Shown here one piece after another: positions 16,425 through 24,834 of a DNA stretch of 64,000 bases. A program made the position numbers and the translations under genes. Source of the DNA: Aquibium sp. ELW1220. GTDB lineage: Bacteria > Pseudomonadota > Alphaproteobacteria > Rhizobiales > Rhizobiaceae. Where the stretch lies: positions 133,162-197,161 of the forward strand of contig NZ_JAOAOQ010000002.1 in the NCBI RefSeq assembly GCF_030398385.1, in the 5' to 3' direction. The notes beneath the pieces are model-generated. The model ran no database searches. It saw only the letters and a list, made by a program, of their open reading frames with translations, and had not been told where the DNA came from. Numbering within the stretch: position 1 is the first letter of the stretch; each line of letters starts with the position of its first letter.

Positions 16425-18049
16425 ACCAACCCCTCCTTTCGGTCCGCGATCTCTCCGTTGCCTTCACCCAGGGCGGGCGAGAGCAGATCGCCGTCGACCG
16501 CGTCTCCTTCGACATCGCCAAGGGCGAGACCATCGCGCTGGTGGGCGAATCCGGCTCCGGCAAATCGGTCTCGGCGCTGTCTGTCCTGAAGCTGCTGCCC
16601 TATCCTTCGGCCAGCCACCCTTCCGGGTCGATCCTGTTCGACGGCCAGGACCTGCTGGCCAAGGACGATGCGGATCTGCGCAAGGTCCGCGGTCGCGATA
16701 TCACCATGATCTTCCAGGAGCCGATGACGTCGCTCAACCCGCTGCACACCATCGAGCGGCAGATCAATGAGGTGCTGAAGCTCCACCAGGGCATGAACGA
16801 CCGCCAGGCGCGCGAGCGGGCGATCGCGCTTCTCCTCGAAGTCGGCATCCGCGACCCCGAGAAGCGCCTCGATGCCTATCCGCACCAGCTCTCCGGCGGC
16901 CAGCGCCAGCGCGTCATGATCGCCATGGCGCTTGCCAACGAGCCGAAGCTGCTGATCGCCGACGAGCCAACCACAGCGCTCGACGTGACGGTGCAGGCGC
17001 AGATTCTCGAGCTTCTGGACACTCTCAAGGCCCGCAACGGCATGTCGATGCTGTTCATCACCCATGATCTCGGCATCGTGCGGCGGATCGCCGATCGCGT
17101 CTGCGTCATGAACAGGGGCCGGATCGTCGAGTCGGGTCCGACCGAGCGCATCTTCGCCGATCCGCAGCACGAATACACGCGCCACCTGCTCGCCGCCGAG
17201 CCGAAAGGCCGCCCGCCCGTGAGCGATCCCACCGCGCGCGAGGTCATGACCGGCAGGGACATGAAGGTCTGGTTCCCGATCAAGAAAGGCTTCCTGCGCC
17301 GCACGGTCGATCACGTGAAGGCGGTGGACGGCATCGACGTCACGGTGCGCGCGGGGCAGACGGTCGGCGTCGTGGGCGAATCCGGCTCGGGCAAGACGAC
17401 TCTCGGTCTGGCACTGTGCCGGATGATCTCGTCGCAGGGCGCGATCCGGTTCGCCGGTCGCGGGATCGACAGCCTGTCGTTCAACGAGATGCGGCCGTTG
17501 CGCAGCGAGGTGCAGATCGTCTTCCAGGACCCCTTCGGTTCGCTCAGCCCGCGCATGTCGGTCTCCGAGATCATCGAGGAGGGTCTGCGCATCCACCAGC
17601 CGAAGCTCTCGGCCGACGAGCGCGACGACCTCGTCGTGGCGGTGCTGAACGAGGTTGGTCTCGATCCGGAGACGCGCTTCCGCTATCCGCACGAGTTTTC
17701 CGGCGGACAGCGCCAGCGCATCGCGATCGCCCGTGCCATGGTGCTGAAGCCGAAATTCGTCATGCTCGACGAGCCGACCTCGGCTCTCGACATGAGCGTG
17801 CAGGCACAGGTGGTGGATCTCCTGCGCGATCTGCAGAAGAAGCACGATCTCGCCTACCTGTTCATCAGCCATGACCTGCGGGTGGTGCGCGCTCTGGCCA
17901 ACGAGGTCATCGTCATGCGCAATGGGAAGATCGTCGAAGCGGGCACCTCGGACGAGATCTTCGACCGGCCGAAGACCGATTACACGAAGGCGCTGATCGC
18001 GGCCGCCTTCGACATTGCCACCGCGCCGCAAGGCGTGGTCAGCGAATGA
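16421..18049 (+). CDS. yejF: peptide ABC transporter ATP-binding protein YejF (two ATPase domains)
   Basis: A 542-residue fusion of two ABC ATPases. Domain 1 has Walker A GESGSGKS, Q-loop IFQEPMTSLNPLH, signature LSGGQRQRVMIA and Walker B LLIADEPTTALDV. Domain 2 has GESGSGKTTLGL, FQDPFGSLSPRM, FSGGQRQRIAIA and FVMLDEPTSALDM. It powers YejBE. The start is TTG at 16421, directly overlapping the vapC TGA, and there is no ATG near it. YejF homologues normally begin with a Met at this spot (MxxPLLSVRDLSVAF), so the TTG may be a product of vapBC insertion. Translation probably depends on coupling to vapC. Confidence 0.94.
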   Translation: MNQPLLSVRDLSVAFTQGGREQIAVDRVSFDIAKGETIALVGESGSGKSVSALSVLKLLPYPSASHPSGSILFDGQDLLAKDDADLRKVRGRDITMIFQEPMTSLNPLHTIERQINEVLKLHQGMNDRQARERAIALLLEVGIRDPEKRLDAYPHQLSGGQRQRVMIAMALANEPKLLIADEPTTALDVTVQAQILELLDTLKARNGMSMLFITHDLGIVRRIADRVCVMNRGRIVESGPTERIFADPQHEYTRHLLAAEPKGRPPVSDPTAREVMTGRDMKVWFPIKKGFLRRTVDHVKAVDGIDVTVRAGQTVGVVGESGSGKTTLGLALCRMISSQGAIRFAGRGIDSLSFNEMRPLRSEVQIVFQDPFGSLSPRMSVSEIIEEGLRIHQPKLSADERDDLVVAVLNEVGLDPETRFRYPHEFSGGQRQRIAIARAMVLKPKFVMLDEPTSALDMSVQAQVVDLLRDLQKKHDLAYLFISHDLRVVRALANEVIVMRNGKIVEAGTSDEIFDRPKTDYTKALIAAAFDIATAPQGVVSE

Positions 18050-19023
18050 CAGGACAGACGGACGGGACGACGATGACGCAGGCGACCAAGGGACGGGTCC
18101 TCCTCTCGGTGACGGGGTTCAACCCGCAACGCTGGCACGAGCTCCTGTCGGTCCGGCGCGAGGTCGTGCTCGAGCCGCAGGCGCCGAGCGATCCGTCGAT
18201 CCACTATGCGGTGGTCTGGAAGCAGAAGCCGAACGTGCTGGCGAACCTGCCGAACCTGAAGGCGGTGTTTTCGATCGGTGCCGGGGTGGACCATCTCTTC
18301 TCCGATCCCGGCCTGCCGGATGTGCCGATCGTGCGCGTGGTGGCCGACAACCTGTCGCAGCACATGACGGAATATGTCTGCTGGCGGGTGCTCGACCATC
18401 ACCGCCAGGGCCTGCTCTACCGGCAGCAGCAGAAGCGCAGGCTCTGGCGCGAGCCGGCCCAGCCGGCGGCGGACGCCGTGTCGGTGGGCATCATGGGGCT
18501 CGGCAATCTCGGCCGCGCCGCCGCCAGGGCGCTGATCGCCCTCGGCTTCAGGGTCAATGGCTGGAGCAGGACGGGCACGGCGATGGACGGCGTCGCCTGC
18601 TTCGGCGGCAAGCAAGGGCTCGAGCCGTTCCTGCGGGCCACCGACATGCTGGTCGTGCTGCTGCCGCTCACGCCGGCCACGACGGGCGTCGTCAATTTCG
18701 AGCTCCTGTCGAAGCTTCGGCGGGACAACCCGCTCGGCGGCGCGGTGCTGATCAATGCCGGGCGCGGCCGTCTCCAGAAGGACGCCGACATCGCGCGCGC
18801 GCTGGACGAGGGGATACTGAAGGAAGCGAGCCTCGACGTCTTCGAGACCGAGCCGCTGCCGAAGACGAGCCCGCTCTGGTCGCACGAGAGGGTCTTCGTG
18901 ACGCCGCACGCCGCCGCTACCTCTGATCCGGCCCATCTCGCCGGACCCATGCTCGACCAGATGGAGGCCTGCGATCGCGGCGAGACGCTCGGGAACCTGG
19001 TCGACCGCGCCGCCGGGTACTGA
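18046..19023 (+). CDS. ghrA: glyoxylate/hydroxypyruvate reductase A-type D-2-hydroxyacid dehydrogenase
   Basis: A 325-residue protein whose ATG overlaps the yejF stop by four bases; a second start at 18073 (MTQATKGRVLLSV) is equally possible. It has the D-isomer 2-hydroxyacid dehydrogenase fold. The NAD(P) site is SVGIMGLGNLGRAAARALIALGF, followed by the cofactor-tail RTG at SRTG. Catalytic Arg lies in NAGRGRLQKD, Glu in LDVFETEPLP and His in VTPHAAA. GhrA enzymes reduce glyoxylate and hydroxypyruvate. The link to the peptide transporter is positional only. Confidence 0.88.
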   Translation: MTGQTDGTTMTQATKGRVLLSVTGFNPQRWHELLSVRREVVLEPQAPSDPSIHYAVVWKQKPNVLANLPNLKAVFSIGAGVDHLFSDPGLPDVPIVRVVADNLSQHMTEYVCWRVLDHHRQGLLYRQQQKRRLWREPAQPAADAVSVGIMGLGNLGRAAARALIALGFRVNGWSRTGTAMDGVACFGGKQGLEPFLRATDMLVVLLPLTPATTGVVNFELLSKLRRDNPLGGAVLINAGRGRLQKDADIARALDEGILKEASLDVFETEPLPKTSPLWSHERVFVTPHAAATSDPAHLAGPMLDQMEACDRGETLGNLVDRAAGY

Positions 19024-19036
19024 GGGTCCCTGCGGC

Positions 19037-19900
19037 CTAAGGCCTGCGGAAACCCGTCGGCTGCCCATAGAGATAGCCGATCCGGGCGACCGCGCCGCTC
19101 AGGCTCTCTCGCGCGACCGACATCGTGTGCCCGTTCGCATGAATGATGCGGTCGGGGCCGGTGACGATCGCGACATGGCCCTTCCAGAAGACGAGATCCC
19201 CGCGTTCCAGGCTGGCCAGATCCGCGCCTGGCTCCACAACCGAGCCGATGCCGGCCGCCTGCATGTCGGAATCGCGGGGGGCGCTGCGGCCCGCCATCCG
19301 CATCGCCAACTGGACCAGACCGGAACAGTCGATGCCGAAGGCCGAGGCGCCGCCCCAGAGATAGGGCGTGTGTTCGAGCGTCTCGGCGACCCCGACCCAG
19401 TCGCTTGCAGGCTCGGAAAGCGGGCGCAGATGCGCCGCGATGGCCGCCTCCCCCGAGGACAGCAGCGCATAGCGCGTCCCGCGCGTCTCCGTCTCGCCGA
19501 CGACATCGACGCGCGATCCGATCGAAAGCGTCTCGACGCGGTGCTTCTTCATATCGGGCTCCGCATAGAGGAAGGTACGCGGCGCATGGACGACATGCGT
19601 AGACGCGCGCGCCTCCACTGCGCCGAGCCCCTCGGCCTCGACATAGCCGACATATCCGTCGTCCCCGGCCTGCACCCAGGCCAGCCCGTCCTTTTCCTCG
19701 AAGACGGCGACGGAAGCGCCTCGGACGATTTGCGTGTTCAGACCGGACTGGCGGGACGGGCCGGCCAACATGTCGAGGACCGGGCGGATGATGCACATGG
19801 GCGTTCCGGCGACGAACCGGTCGGCCTCGACGCGGCCTTTCAGCCGGACGTCGGCGAGGTCGCTGCGGTAGGCGTGGAGACGCTTGTCGGGCAGGGTCAT
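19037..19900 (-). CDS. NlpC/P60 cell-wall peptidase with SH3-like domains
   Basis: A 287-residue protein from the ATG at 19900, which overlaps the marR-type stop (ATGA). The N-terminal 140 residues hold bacterial SH3-like segments (PSRQSGLNTQIVRGASVAVFEEKDGLAWVQ..., TFLYAEPDMKKHRVETLSIGSRVDVV). The C-terminal NlpC/P60 domain has the catalytic Cys in FGIDCSGLVQLAMRMAG, the His in KGHVAIVTG and a third polar residue in IIHANGH. Such enzymes cleave gamma-D-Glu to meso-DAP links in peptidoglycan peptides. No signal peptide is seen, which suggests cytoplasmic recycling or unusual export; the cyanobacterial/rhizobial DipeptidylVI-like form also lacks one. Confidence 0.88.
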   Translation of the reverse strand: MTLPDKRLHAYRSDLADVRLKGRVEADRFVAGTPMCIIRPVLDMLAGPSRQSGLNTQIVRGASVAVFEEKDGLAWVQAGDDGYVGYVEAEGLGAVEARASTHVVHAPRTFLYAEPDMKKHRVETLSIGSRVDVVGETETRGTRYALLSSGEAAIAAHLRPLSEPASDWVGVAETLEHTPYLWGGASAFGIDCSGLVQLAMRMAGRSAPRDSDMQAAGIGSVVEPGADLASLERGDLVFWKGHVAIVTGPDRIIHANGHTMSVARESLSGAVARIGYLYGQPTGFRRP

Positions 19901-20250
19901 GGCGTGGTCGGTTCCTTCGCGCAGGCGATGATGACGTCTCCGAAACGTTCGACGAAGAGGGCGCCCTCGACGGTACGCTTCACCAGCACGTTGCGCCTGT
20001 CGCTTTCGTCGCGGTGGCGCGAGACCAGCTTCAGCGCGCCCATCATGTCCAACGCGCGGGTGATGACCGGTTTGGACACGTTCAGCCGCGCGGCAAGGCC
20101 GCGAATCGTGTGCGGCGGCGGTTCGAGATAGATCGTCAGCAGGATGGCCGCCTGCCGCATCGACAGGTCCGGCCGCCCCGCCCGGGCTTCCGTTACGGCG
20201 ACGTCCTGCCACAGCCGCAGGGCCTCGCCCGGTCTCAGATGCACCGCCAT
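19897..20250 (-). CDS. MarR-family winged-helix regulator
   Basis: A 117-residue protein with a winged HTH: LSMRQAAILLTIYL, then TIRGLAARLNVSKPVITRALDMMGALKLV (recognition helix) and the wing SRHRDESDRRNVLVKRT. It sits directly before the NlpC/P60 gene with a four-base overlap, so both are expressed together. A target or ligand cannot be read from sequence. It has the shape of a compact MarR protein, slightly shorter than the 140-150 residue norm. Confidence 0.85.
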   Translation of the reverse strand: MAVHLRPGEALRLWQDVAVTEARAGRPDLSMRQAAILLTIYLEPPPHTIRGLAARLNVSKPVITRALDMMGALKLVSRHRDESDRRNVLVKRTVEGALFVERFGDVIIACAKEPTTP

Positions 20251-20309
20251 CGCTCTTCTCCGTTCCGGAACCGTATCATTCCGGCGGGGGAAAGTTCCAG
20301 TGGGTCCGC

Positions 20310-21686
20310 TCAGTTGCCGTAGCGCGCCGCCAGCAGATGCTCCAGCGCCCGGATCGCCTGCGCCTCGCCGCCCGCAGGACCGTGCGGACGAGCCGCGGGA
20401 TTCCAGGCGAAGATGTCGAAGTGGCTCCAGGCCTTCGCCTTCTCGACGAAGCGCTGCAGGAACAGGGCTGCCGTGATCGAGCCGGCGAAGCCATCGCTGG
20501 TCACGTTGTTGACATCGGCCACCTTCGAGGCGAGCTTTTCGTCATAGGGCGCCCAGAGCGGCATGCGCCAGACCGGATCGCCTGCCTCCAGCGCGGCCGA
20601 TGCGATCTCCGCGGCGAGCGCGTCGCTGCCCGTGTAGAAGGGCGCGATGTCGGGACCGACCGCGACGCGCGCGGCACCGGTCAGCGTCGCCATGTCGATC
20701 ATCAGATCCGGCGCCTCCTCGTCGGCGAGCGCAAGCGCGTCCGCCAGCACCAGCCGGCCTTCGGCGTCGGTGTTGCCGATCTCCACCGTCGGCCCCTTCC
20801 TGCTCTTCAGCACGTCGCCGGGCCGGAAGGCATTGCCGGCGATCGCGTTCTCCACTGCCGGGATGAGCACGCGCAGGCGCACGGTCAGGCCCGCTCCCAT
20901 GATCATGTCGGCGAGGCCGAGCACGTTGGCCGCGCCGCCCATGTCCTTCTTCATCAGGAGCATGCTGCTGGAGGGCTTGATGTCGAGCCCGCCGGTGTCG
21001 AAGCAGACGCCCTTGCCGACCAGCGTCACCTTCGGCGCGTCCGCCCGGCCCCACGCCATGTCGATCAGGCGGGGCGCGTCCGCCGAGGCGCGCCCGACGG
21101 CATGGATCATCGGGAAGTTCCTCGCCAGCAGATCGTCGCCGACGATCGTCTCGACCGATGCGTCGTGCTTTTGCGCCAGAGCCCGCGCGGCGTCTTCCAG
21201 TGCGGCGGGCCCGAGGTCGTTCGTGGGCGTGTTGACCAGATCGCGCGTCAGGGAGACGGCCTCGGCGATGCGGCGCGCGCGTGCGCCATCCGCACCATCC
21301 GGCGCGGTGATACGCAGCGTGTTGCCGGCCTTGCCGGAATAGCGGGTGAAGCGGTAGCCGCCGAGCATCAGCCCGACCGCCGCCTGGGTGGGATTGGCGA
21401 GCGGTGCGGCAAAGTGCCAGTCGCCCTCCGGCAAGTCGCGCGCCAGCGCTCCCGGTACGAGCCGGGCAAATCCGACGTCCCTGTCCGGCAATCCGATCAG
21501 CGCACCGGCGACGGCGCCGTCCGCGCCTGGAACGACGAGCACGCGTCCCGGCTGTCCGGAGAAGTCGTTCGCCTTCGCCCAGGCCAGGGCGGCTGCCGGC
21601 AGCCCGGCCTCGTCCAGCCGACCTTTCGTGATCGGGTGGATCGGCTTCGAGGCCGCGCTTCGGGCATCGACGAGTTGCACGGGCAT
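20310..21686 (-). CDS. leucyl aminopeptidase family (M17) protein
   Basis: From the ATG at 21686 (MPVQLVDARSAASKPIHP; AGGAGAG lies 6 bases upstream) the protein has 458 residues. An upstream start at 21737 would add 17 poor residues. The C-terminal half carries the M17 signature NTDAEGRLVLADALALA, and the metal ligands appear in TLVGKGVCFDTGGLDIKP, MKKDMGGAA and DMATLTGAARVAVG. M17 enzymes are hexameric cytosolic dimetal aminopeptidases that remove N-terminal residues from peptides. The N-terminal domain is shorter and diverged from PepA, as in the alphaproteobacterial paralogue group. It is divergent from tadD. Confidence 0.92.
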   Translation of the reverse strand: MPVQLVDARSAASKPIHPITKGRLDEAGLPAAALAWAKANDFSGQPGRVLVVPGADGAVAGALIGLPDRDVGFARLVPGALARDLPEGDWHFAAPLANPTQAAVGLMLGGYRFTRYSGKAGNTLRITAPDGADGARARRIAEAVSLTRDLVNTPTNDLGPAALEDAARALAQKHDASVETIVGDDLLARNFPMIHAVGRASADAPRLIDMAWGRADAPKVTLVGKGVCFDTGGLDIKPSSSMLLMKKDMGGAANVLGLADMIMGAGLTVRLRVLIPAVENAIAGNAFRPGDVLKSRKGPTVEIGNTDAEGRLVLADALALADEEAPDLMIDMATLTGAARVAVGPDIAPFYTGSDALAAEIASAALEAGDPVWRMPLWAPYDEKLASKVADVNNVTSDGFAGSITAALFLQRFVEKAKAWSHFDIFAWNPAARPHGPAGGEAQAIRALEHLLAARYGN

Positions 21687-21729
21687 CGGGCGCTCTCCTG
21701 CTCTGCGCGCGGCGACGGACGGCTCGCGC

Positions 21730-21744
21730 TTAACCAACCGTTAG
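21730..21744 (+). promoter_or_regulatory. CtrA-like box upstream of tadD
   Basis: TTAACCAACCGTTAG fits the CtrA consensus TTAA-N7-TTAA with one mismatch, and a second TTAA follows in reverse as GGTTAA. It ends 65 bases before the tadD ATG. CtrA controls Flp pilus genes in Caulobacter; regulation here is inference from the motif and from similar boxes before other tad genes in this window. Confidence 0.5.
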
Positions 21745-21809
21745 GGTTAACGGAATATTTCTTTCCCCGACATGGCGCCGCCTGCGGCGCCGATGACGGA
21801 GAAGGCGGC

Positions 21810-22625
21810 ATGATGACCAAACGCGACCGGAACGCAACCGCTGGGCTTTGGCGCACGGCCGCGCTGGGATTGGTCCTTGCCGTCGCATTGAGCGGCTGCG
21901 CCAATTCGCGCATGACCACCGGCTCCATCAATCGCTCCCCCGGCAAGCCGGTGGCCGAGATGTCGGCCGGCGAACTGGCGCGCGCCGCCGACCAGCTGGG
22001 CAAGACGTATGCGAAGAATCCCGCCGACAAGGCCAACGGCCTTCGCTACGCCGAAGTCCTGCAGATGGGAGGGCGGACGGACCAGTCGCTGGCGGTCATG
22101 CGCAAGCTGGCGATCGAACATCCAGCTGACCGCCAGGTTCTCGCCGCCTACGGCAAGGCGCTTGCCGCGGCCGGGCAGCTGGAGCCCGCGCTCGATGCGG
22201 TCAGGCGTGCCCAGACGCCCGAATATCCGGACTGGAAGCTGGTCTCTGCCGAGGCGGCGATCCTCGACCAGCTTGGCAAGTCCGGCGACGCGCGGGCTCT
22301 CTATCGCCGCGCCCTGGACATGAAGCCGAACGAGCCTTCCATCCTGTCGAATCTCGGCATGTCCTACGTGCTCGAGGGCGACCTGCGCAGCGCCGAGACC
22401 TACATGCGGTCGGCGGCAAGCCTGCCCGGCGCCGACAGCCGCGTGCGCCAGAATCTCGCGCTGGTGGTCGGCCTGCAGGGCCGGTTCGAGGAAGCCGAGA
22501 AGCTTGCGCGCCAGGAACTCTCCCCCGAACAGGCCGAAGCCAACGTCGCCTACCTTCGCTCGATGCTGGCACAGCAGAACGCCTGGAGCGATCTCAAGCG
22601 GGACGAGAGCAAGGACACCAACTGA
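21810..22625 (+). CDS. tadD: Tad pilus assembly lipoprotein with TPR repeats
   Basis: A 271-residue protein starting MMTKRDRNATAGLW. A hydrophobic signal ends in the lipobox LSGCAN (lipidated Cys near residue 31). From about residue 70 there are four or so tetratricopeptide repeats (GLRYAEVLQMGGRTDQSLAVM, VLAAYGKALAAAGQLEPALDAV, AAILDQLGKSGDARALYRRAL, SILSNLGMSYVLEGDLRSAETY). TadD is the outer-membrane pilotin-like lipoprotein of the Tad/Flp machine. Here it is on the plus strand and converges on tadC, with a shared terminator between them. Confidence 0.9.
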   Translation: MMTKRDRNATAGLWRTAALGLVLAVALSGCANSRMTTGSINRSPGKPVAEMSAGELARAADQLGKTYAKNPADKANGLRYAEVLQMGGRTDQSLAVMRKLAIEHPADRQVLAAYGKALAAAGQLEPALDAVRRAQTPEYPDWKLVSAEAAILDQLGKSGDARALYRRALDMKPNEPSILSNLGMSYVLEGDLRSAETYMRSAASLPGADSRVRQNLALVVGLQGRFEEAEKLARQELSPEQAEANVAYLRSMLAQQNAWSDLKRDESKDTN

Positions 22626-22660
22626 CGCGCCGACCCGGCACCATCCACCTCCATCACCCG

Positions 22661-22686
22661 AAAGGCCGGCGCTCGCGCCGGCCTTT
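22661..22686. terminator. symmetric terminator between tadD and tadC
   Basis: AAAGGCCGGCGC and GCGCCGGCCTTT form a perfect inverted repeat with A-rich and T-rich edges, so it can stop transcription from both sides. It lies in the 133-base gap between the convergent tadD and tadC genes. Confidence 0.8.
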
Positions 22687-22758
22687 GCCGTCAGAGACGG
22701 TGCCTGACGAGGAATGGACAGTTGCGGTCGATCTGCTCCCGCCTGGCGCTGCGCCGGC

Positions 22759-23778
22759 CTATTCGGACGAACTCGATTCCTTCTTGTCGCCGAACACGCC
22801 GCGCTCGCTGAACTGCATGATCGCGGGACCGAGGATGACGGCGAAGAGCACCGGGAGGAAGAACAGGATCATCGGGACGGTGAGCTTCGGCGGCAGCGCG
22901 GCGGCCTTCTTCTCGGCCTCGTTCATGCGCATCTCGCGGCTTTCCTGCGCGAGCACCCGCAACGCATGCGCCAGCGGCGTGCCGTAGCGTTCCGCCTGGA
23001 TCAGCGCCTGGCTGACGCTCTTCACCGTCTCCAGACCGGTGCGGCTGGCGAGGTTCTCGTAAGCCATGCGCCGTTCCTGGAGGAAGGAGAGTTCTGCATT
23101 GGTGAGGACGAGCTCCTCCGCCAGCTCGACCGACTGTGCGCCGATCTCCTCCGCCACACGGCGGAAGGCTGCCTCGATCGCCATGCCCGATTCCACGCAG
23201 ATGAGCATGAGATCGAGCGCATCGGGCCAAGCCTTCTGGATGTTCTGCTTGCGCTTGGTGGCCTGGTTGTTGACGTAGACGACGGGCGCGTAGAAGCCCG
23301 CATAGGCGAAGACCACGACCACGAAGCCCTTGATGAAAAGCGGCTGCTCGGGCAGCGAGTCGAGCACGAAGACGTAGATGACGCCAAGGAACAGGCCGAC
23401 GAACGGCAGGACCAGCCGGAAGAACAGGAACTTGGTGAGCGGGTTCTGGCCGCGGAAGCCGGCCATCTTCAGCTTCGCTAGCGTGGTATCGTCGGCCAGC
23501 GCGCGCTTCAGGTCCAGACGTTCGACGATGCTGCGCATGCCGTGCGACTGTTCCTCGCGAAGTCCCTTGCGGCGGCGTTCCGCATCGGCTGCGAGCCGCG
23601 CCCGCTGCTTGGCGCGCAGTTCGTCGCGTTCCAGTGCGACGGACTTCATGCGGGCCTTCAGCTCGCTGCCGCCGAAGGCGGGCATGACGGTGAAGACGGT
23701 CGCGAACACCGCGACCGCCACAAGGAGCGCGATCAGGAAGGTCGGATCGAAGACCGCCTTGGCGACCAGCTCGGACAT
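22759..23778 (-). CDS. tadC: Tad inner-membrane platform protein TadC
   Basis: A 339-residue type II secretion F-domain protein. It has an N-terminal membrane helix (TFLIALLVAVAVFATVFTVM), a basic cytoplasmic stretch, two central helices (FLFFRLVLPFVGLFLGVIYVFVL, FVVVVFAYAGFYAPVVYV) and the T2SSF core WPDALDLMLICVESGMAIEAAFRRVAEE. The C-terminal helix is VPMILFFLPVLFAVILGPAIM. TadB and TadC together form the platform on which the CpaF ATPase acts. The gene is last in the cpaB-to-tadC run and follows tadB by 18 bases. Confidence 0.93.
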   Translation of the reverse strand: MSELVAKAVFDPTFLIALLVAVAVFATVFTVMPAFGGSELKARMKSVALERDELRAKQRARLAADAERRRKGLREEQSHGMRSIVERLDLKRALADDTTLAKLKMAGFRGQNPLTKFLFFRLVLPFVGLFLGVIYVFVLDSLPEQPLFIKGFVVVVFAYAGFYAPVVYVNNQATKRKQNIQKAWPDALDLMLICVESGMAIEAAFRRVAEEIGAQSVELAEELVLTNAELSFLQERRMAYENLASRTGLETVKSVSQALIQAERYGTPLAHALRVLAQESREMRMNEAEKKAAALPPKLTVPMILFFLPVLFAVILGPAIMQFSERGVFGDKKESSSSE

Positions 23779-23796
23779 GCTCAGCCCTCCTGACGA

Positions 23797-24810
23797 TCAG
23801 ACATCGAAGTTCATCATCTTCTTCATCACGAAGATCCCGATCGCCATCCAGATCAGCGACACGCCGAGGACGAGATGGCCGGTGCTCGTGACGAAGAGCG
23901 GCATGATGTAGTTCGGGCTGGAGAGATAGACGAGGAAGGCGACGATGAAGGGCAGCGCGCCGATGATGGCGGCCGAGGCCTTCGCCTCCATGGAGAGGGC
24001 CTGCACCTTGGCCTTCATCCGCTTGCGGTCGCGAAGCACCCGCGAAAGGTTGCCCAGCGCCTCCGACAGATTGCCGCCGGCCTGCGCCTGGATCTGGATG
24101 ACGATGCCGAAGAACGCCGCTTCCGGGCAGGGCATGGTCTCGGCCATCCGCAGCGCCGCCTCTGGCGTCGACATGCCGATCTGCTGCGCCTCGACCATGC
24201 GGCGGAATTCGCCGCGGACCGGCTCGCGCGACTCGCTGGCGATCAGGCGGATGCCGTCATTGATCGGAAGGCCCGACTTGACTGCGCGGACGATGATGTC
24301 CAGCGCGTTGGGCAGCTCGTCCAGGAAGGCCTTGATGCGGCGGGCCTTGATGAAGACGATGACCCAGCGTGGAAGACCGACGCCGCCGGCAAGGGCAGCC
24401 GCGGGCACGGCCCACAGGGGCGCTCCTCCAATCAGAGCCAGCACCGCGAAGGCCAGTCCCGAGAGGGCCGAGAAGAGATAGAAGCGCTCGAGCGTGATCG
24501 TCATGCCCGCCTGCTTGATCTGCAGCTTCAGGGGAGGTTTCCGCATGTTGCGGTCCTTCGCCTTCTGCTTTTCGTCGAGGTCCTTCAGCGAATCCTGGAC
24601 GGATTTTCGCCGCTTGGCAGCCTCTGCGAGGCGGTCGCGCGACGCCTTGACGACCGCTCGGTCGGTCTCCGCCTTCTTGATGGTCTCGAGCCGCTTGCCC
24701 GCCTTGTTCTCGTTGGCGATCGTGTTGAACATGAACACGTAGGCCACCGCGCCCGCCGACAGGCCGGCGAGAAGGATCATGGCGAGGACGGTGACATCGA
24801 GCCCGAACAT
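23797..24810 (-). CDS. tadB: Tad inner-membrane platform protein TadB
   Basis: A 337-residue paralogue of TadC: N-terminal helix VTVLAMILLAGLSAGAVAYVF, a charged coiled-coil-like cytoplasmic region (AEAAKRRKSVQDSLKDLDEKQK), two central helices and the T2SSF motif LPNALDIIVRAVKSGLPINDGI with QIQAQAGGNLSEALGNLSRVL. The last helix is TSTGHLVLGVSLIWMAIGIFVM. It anchors pilus assembly in the inner membrane. The start is 24 bases downstream of the cpaF stop. Confidence 0.93.
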   Translation of the reverse strand: MFGLDVTVLAMILLAGLSAGAVAYVFMFNTIANENKAGKRLETIKKAETDRAVVKASRDRLAEAAKRRKSVQDSLKDLDEKQKAKDRNMRKPPLKLQIKQAGMTITLERFYLFSALSGLAFAVLALIGGAPLWAVPAAALAGGVGLPRWVIVFIKARRIKAFLDELPNALDIIVRAVKSGLPINDGIRLIASESREPVRGEFRRMVEAQQIGMSTPEAALRMAETMPCPEAAFFGIVIQIQAQAGGNLSEALGNLSRVLRDRKRMKAKVQALSMEAKASAAIIGALPFIVAFLVYLSSPNYIMPLFVTSTGHLVLGVSLIWMAIGIFVMKKMMNFDV

Positions 24811-24834
24811 GACGTTACGCTCCCGTACCGATCA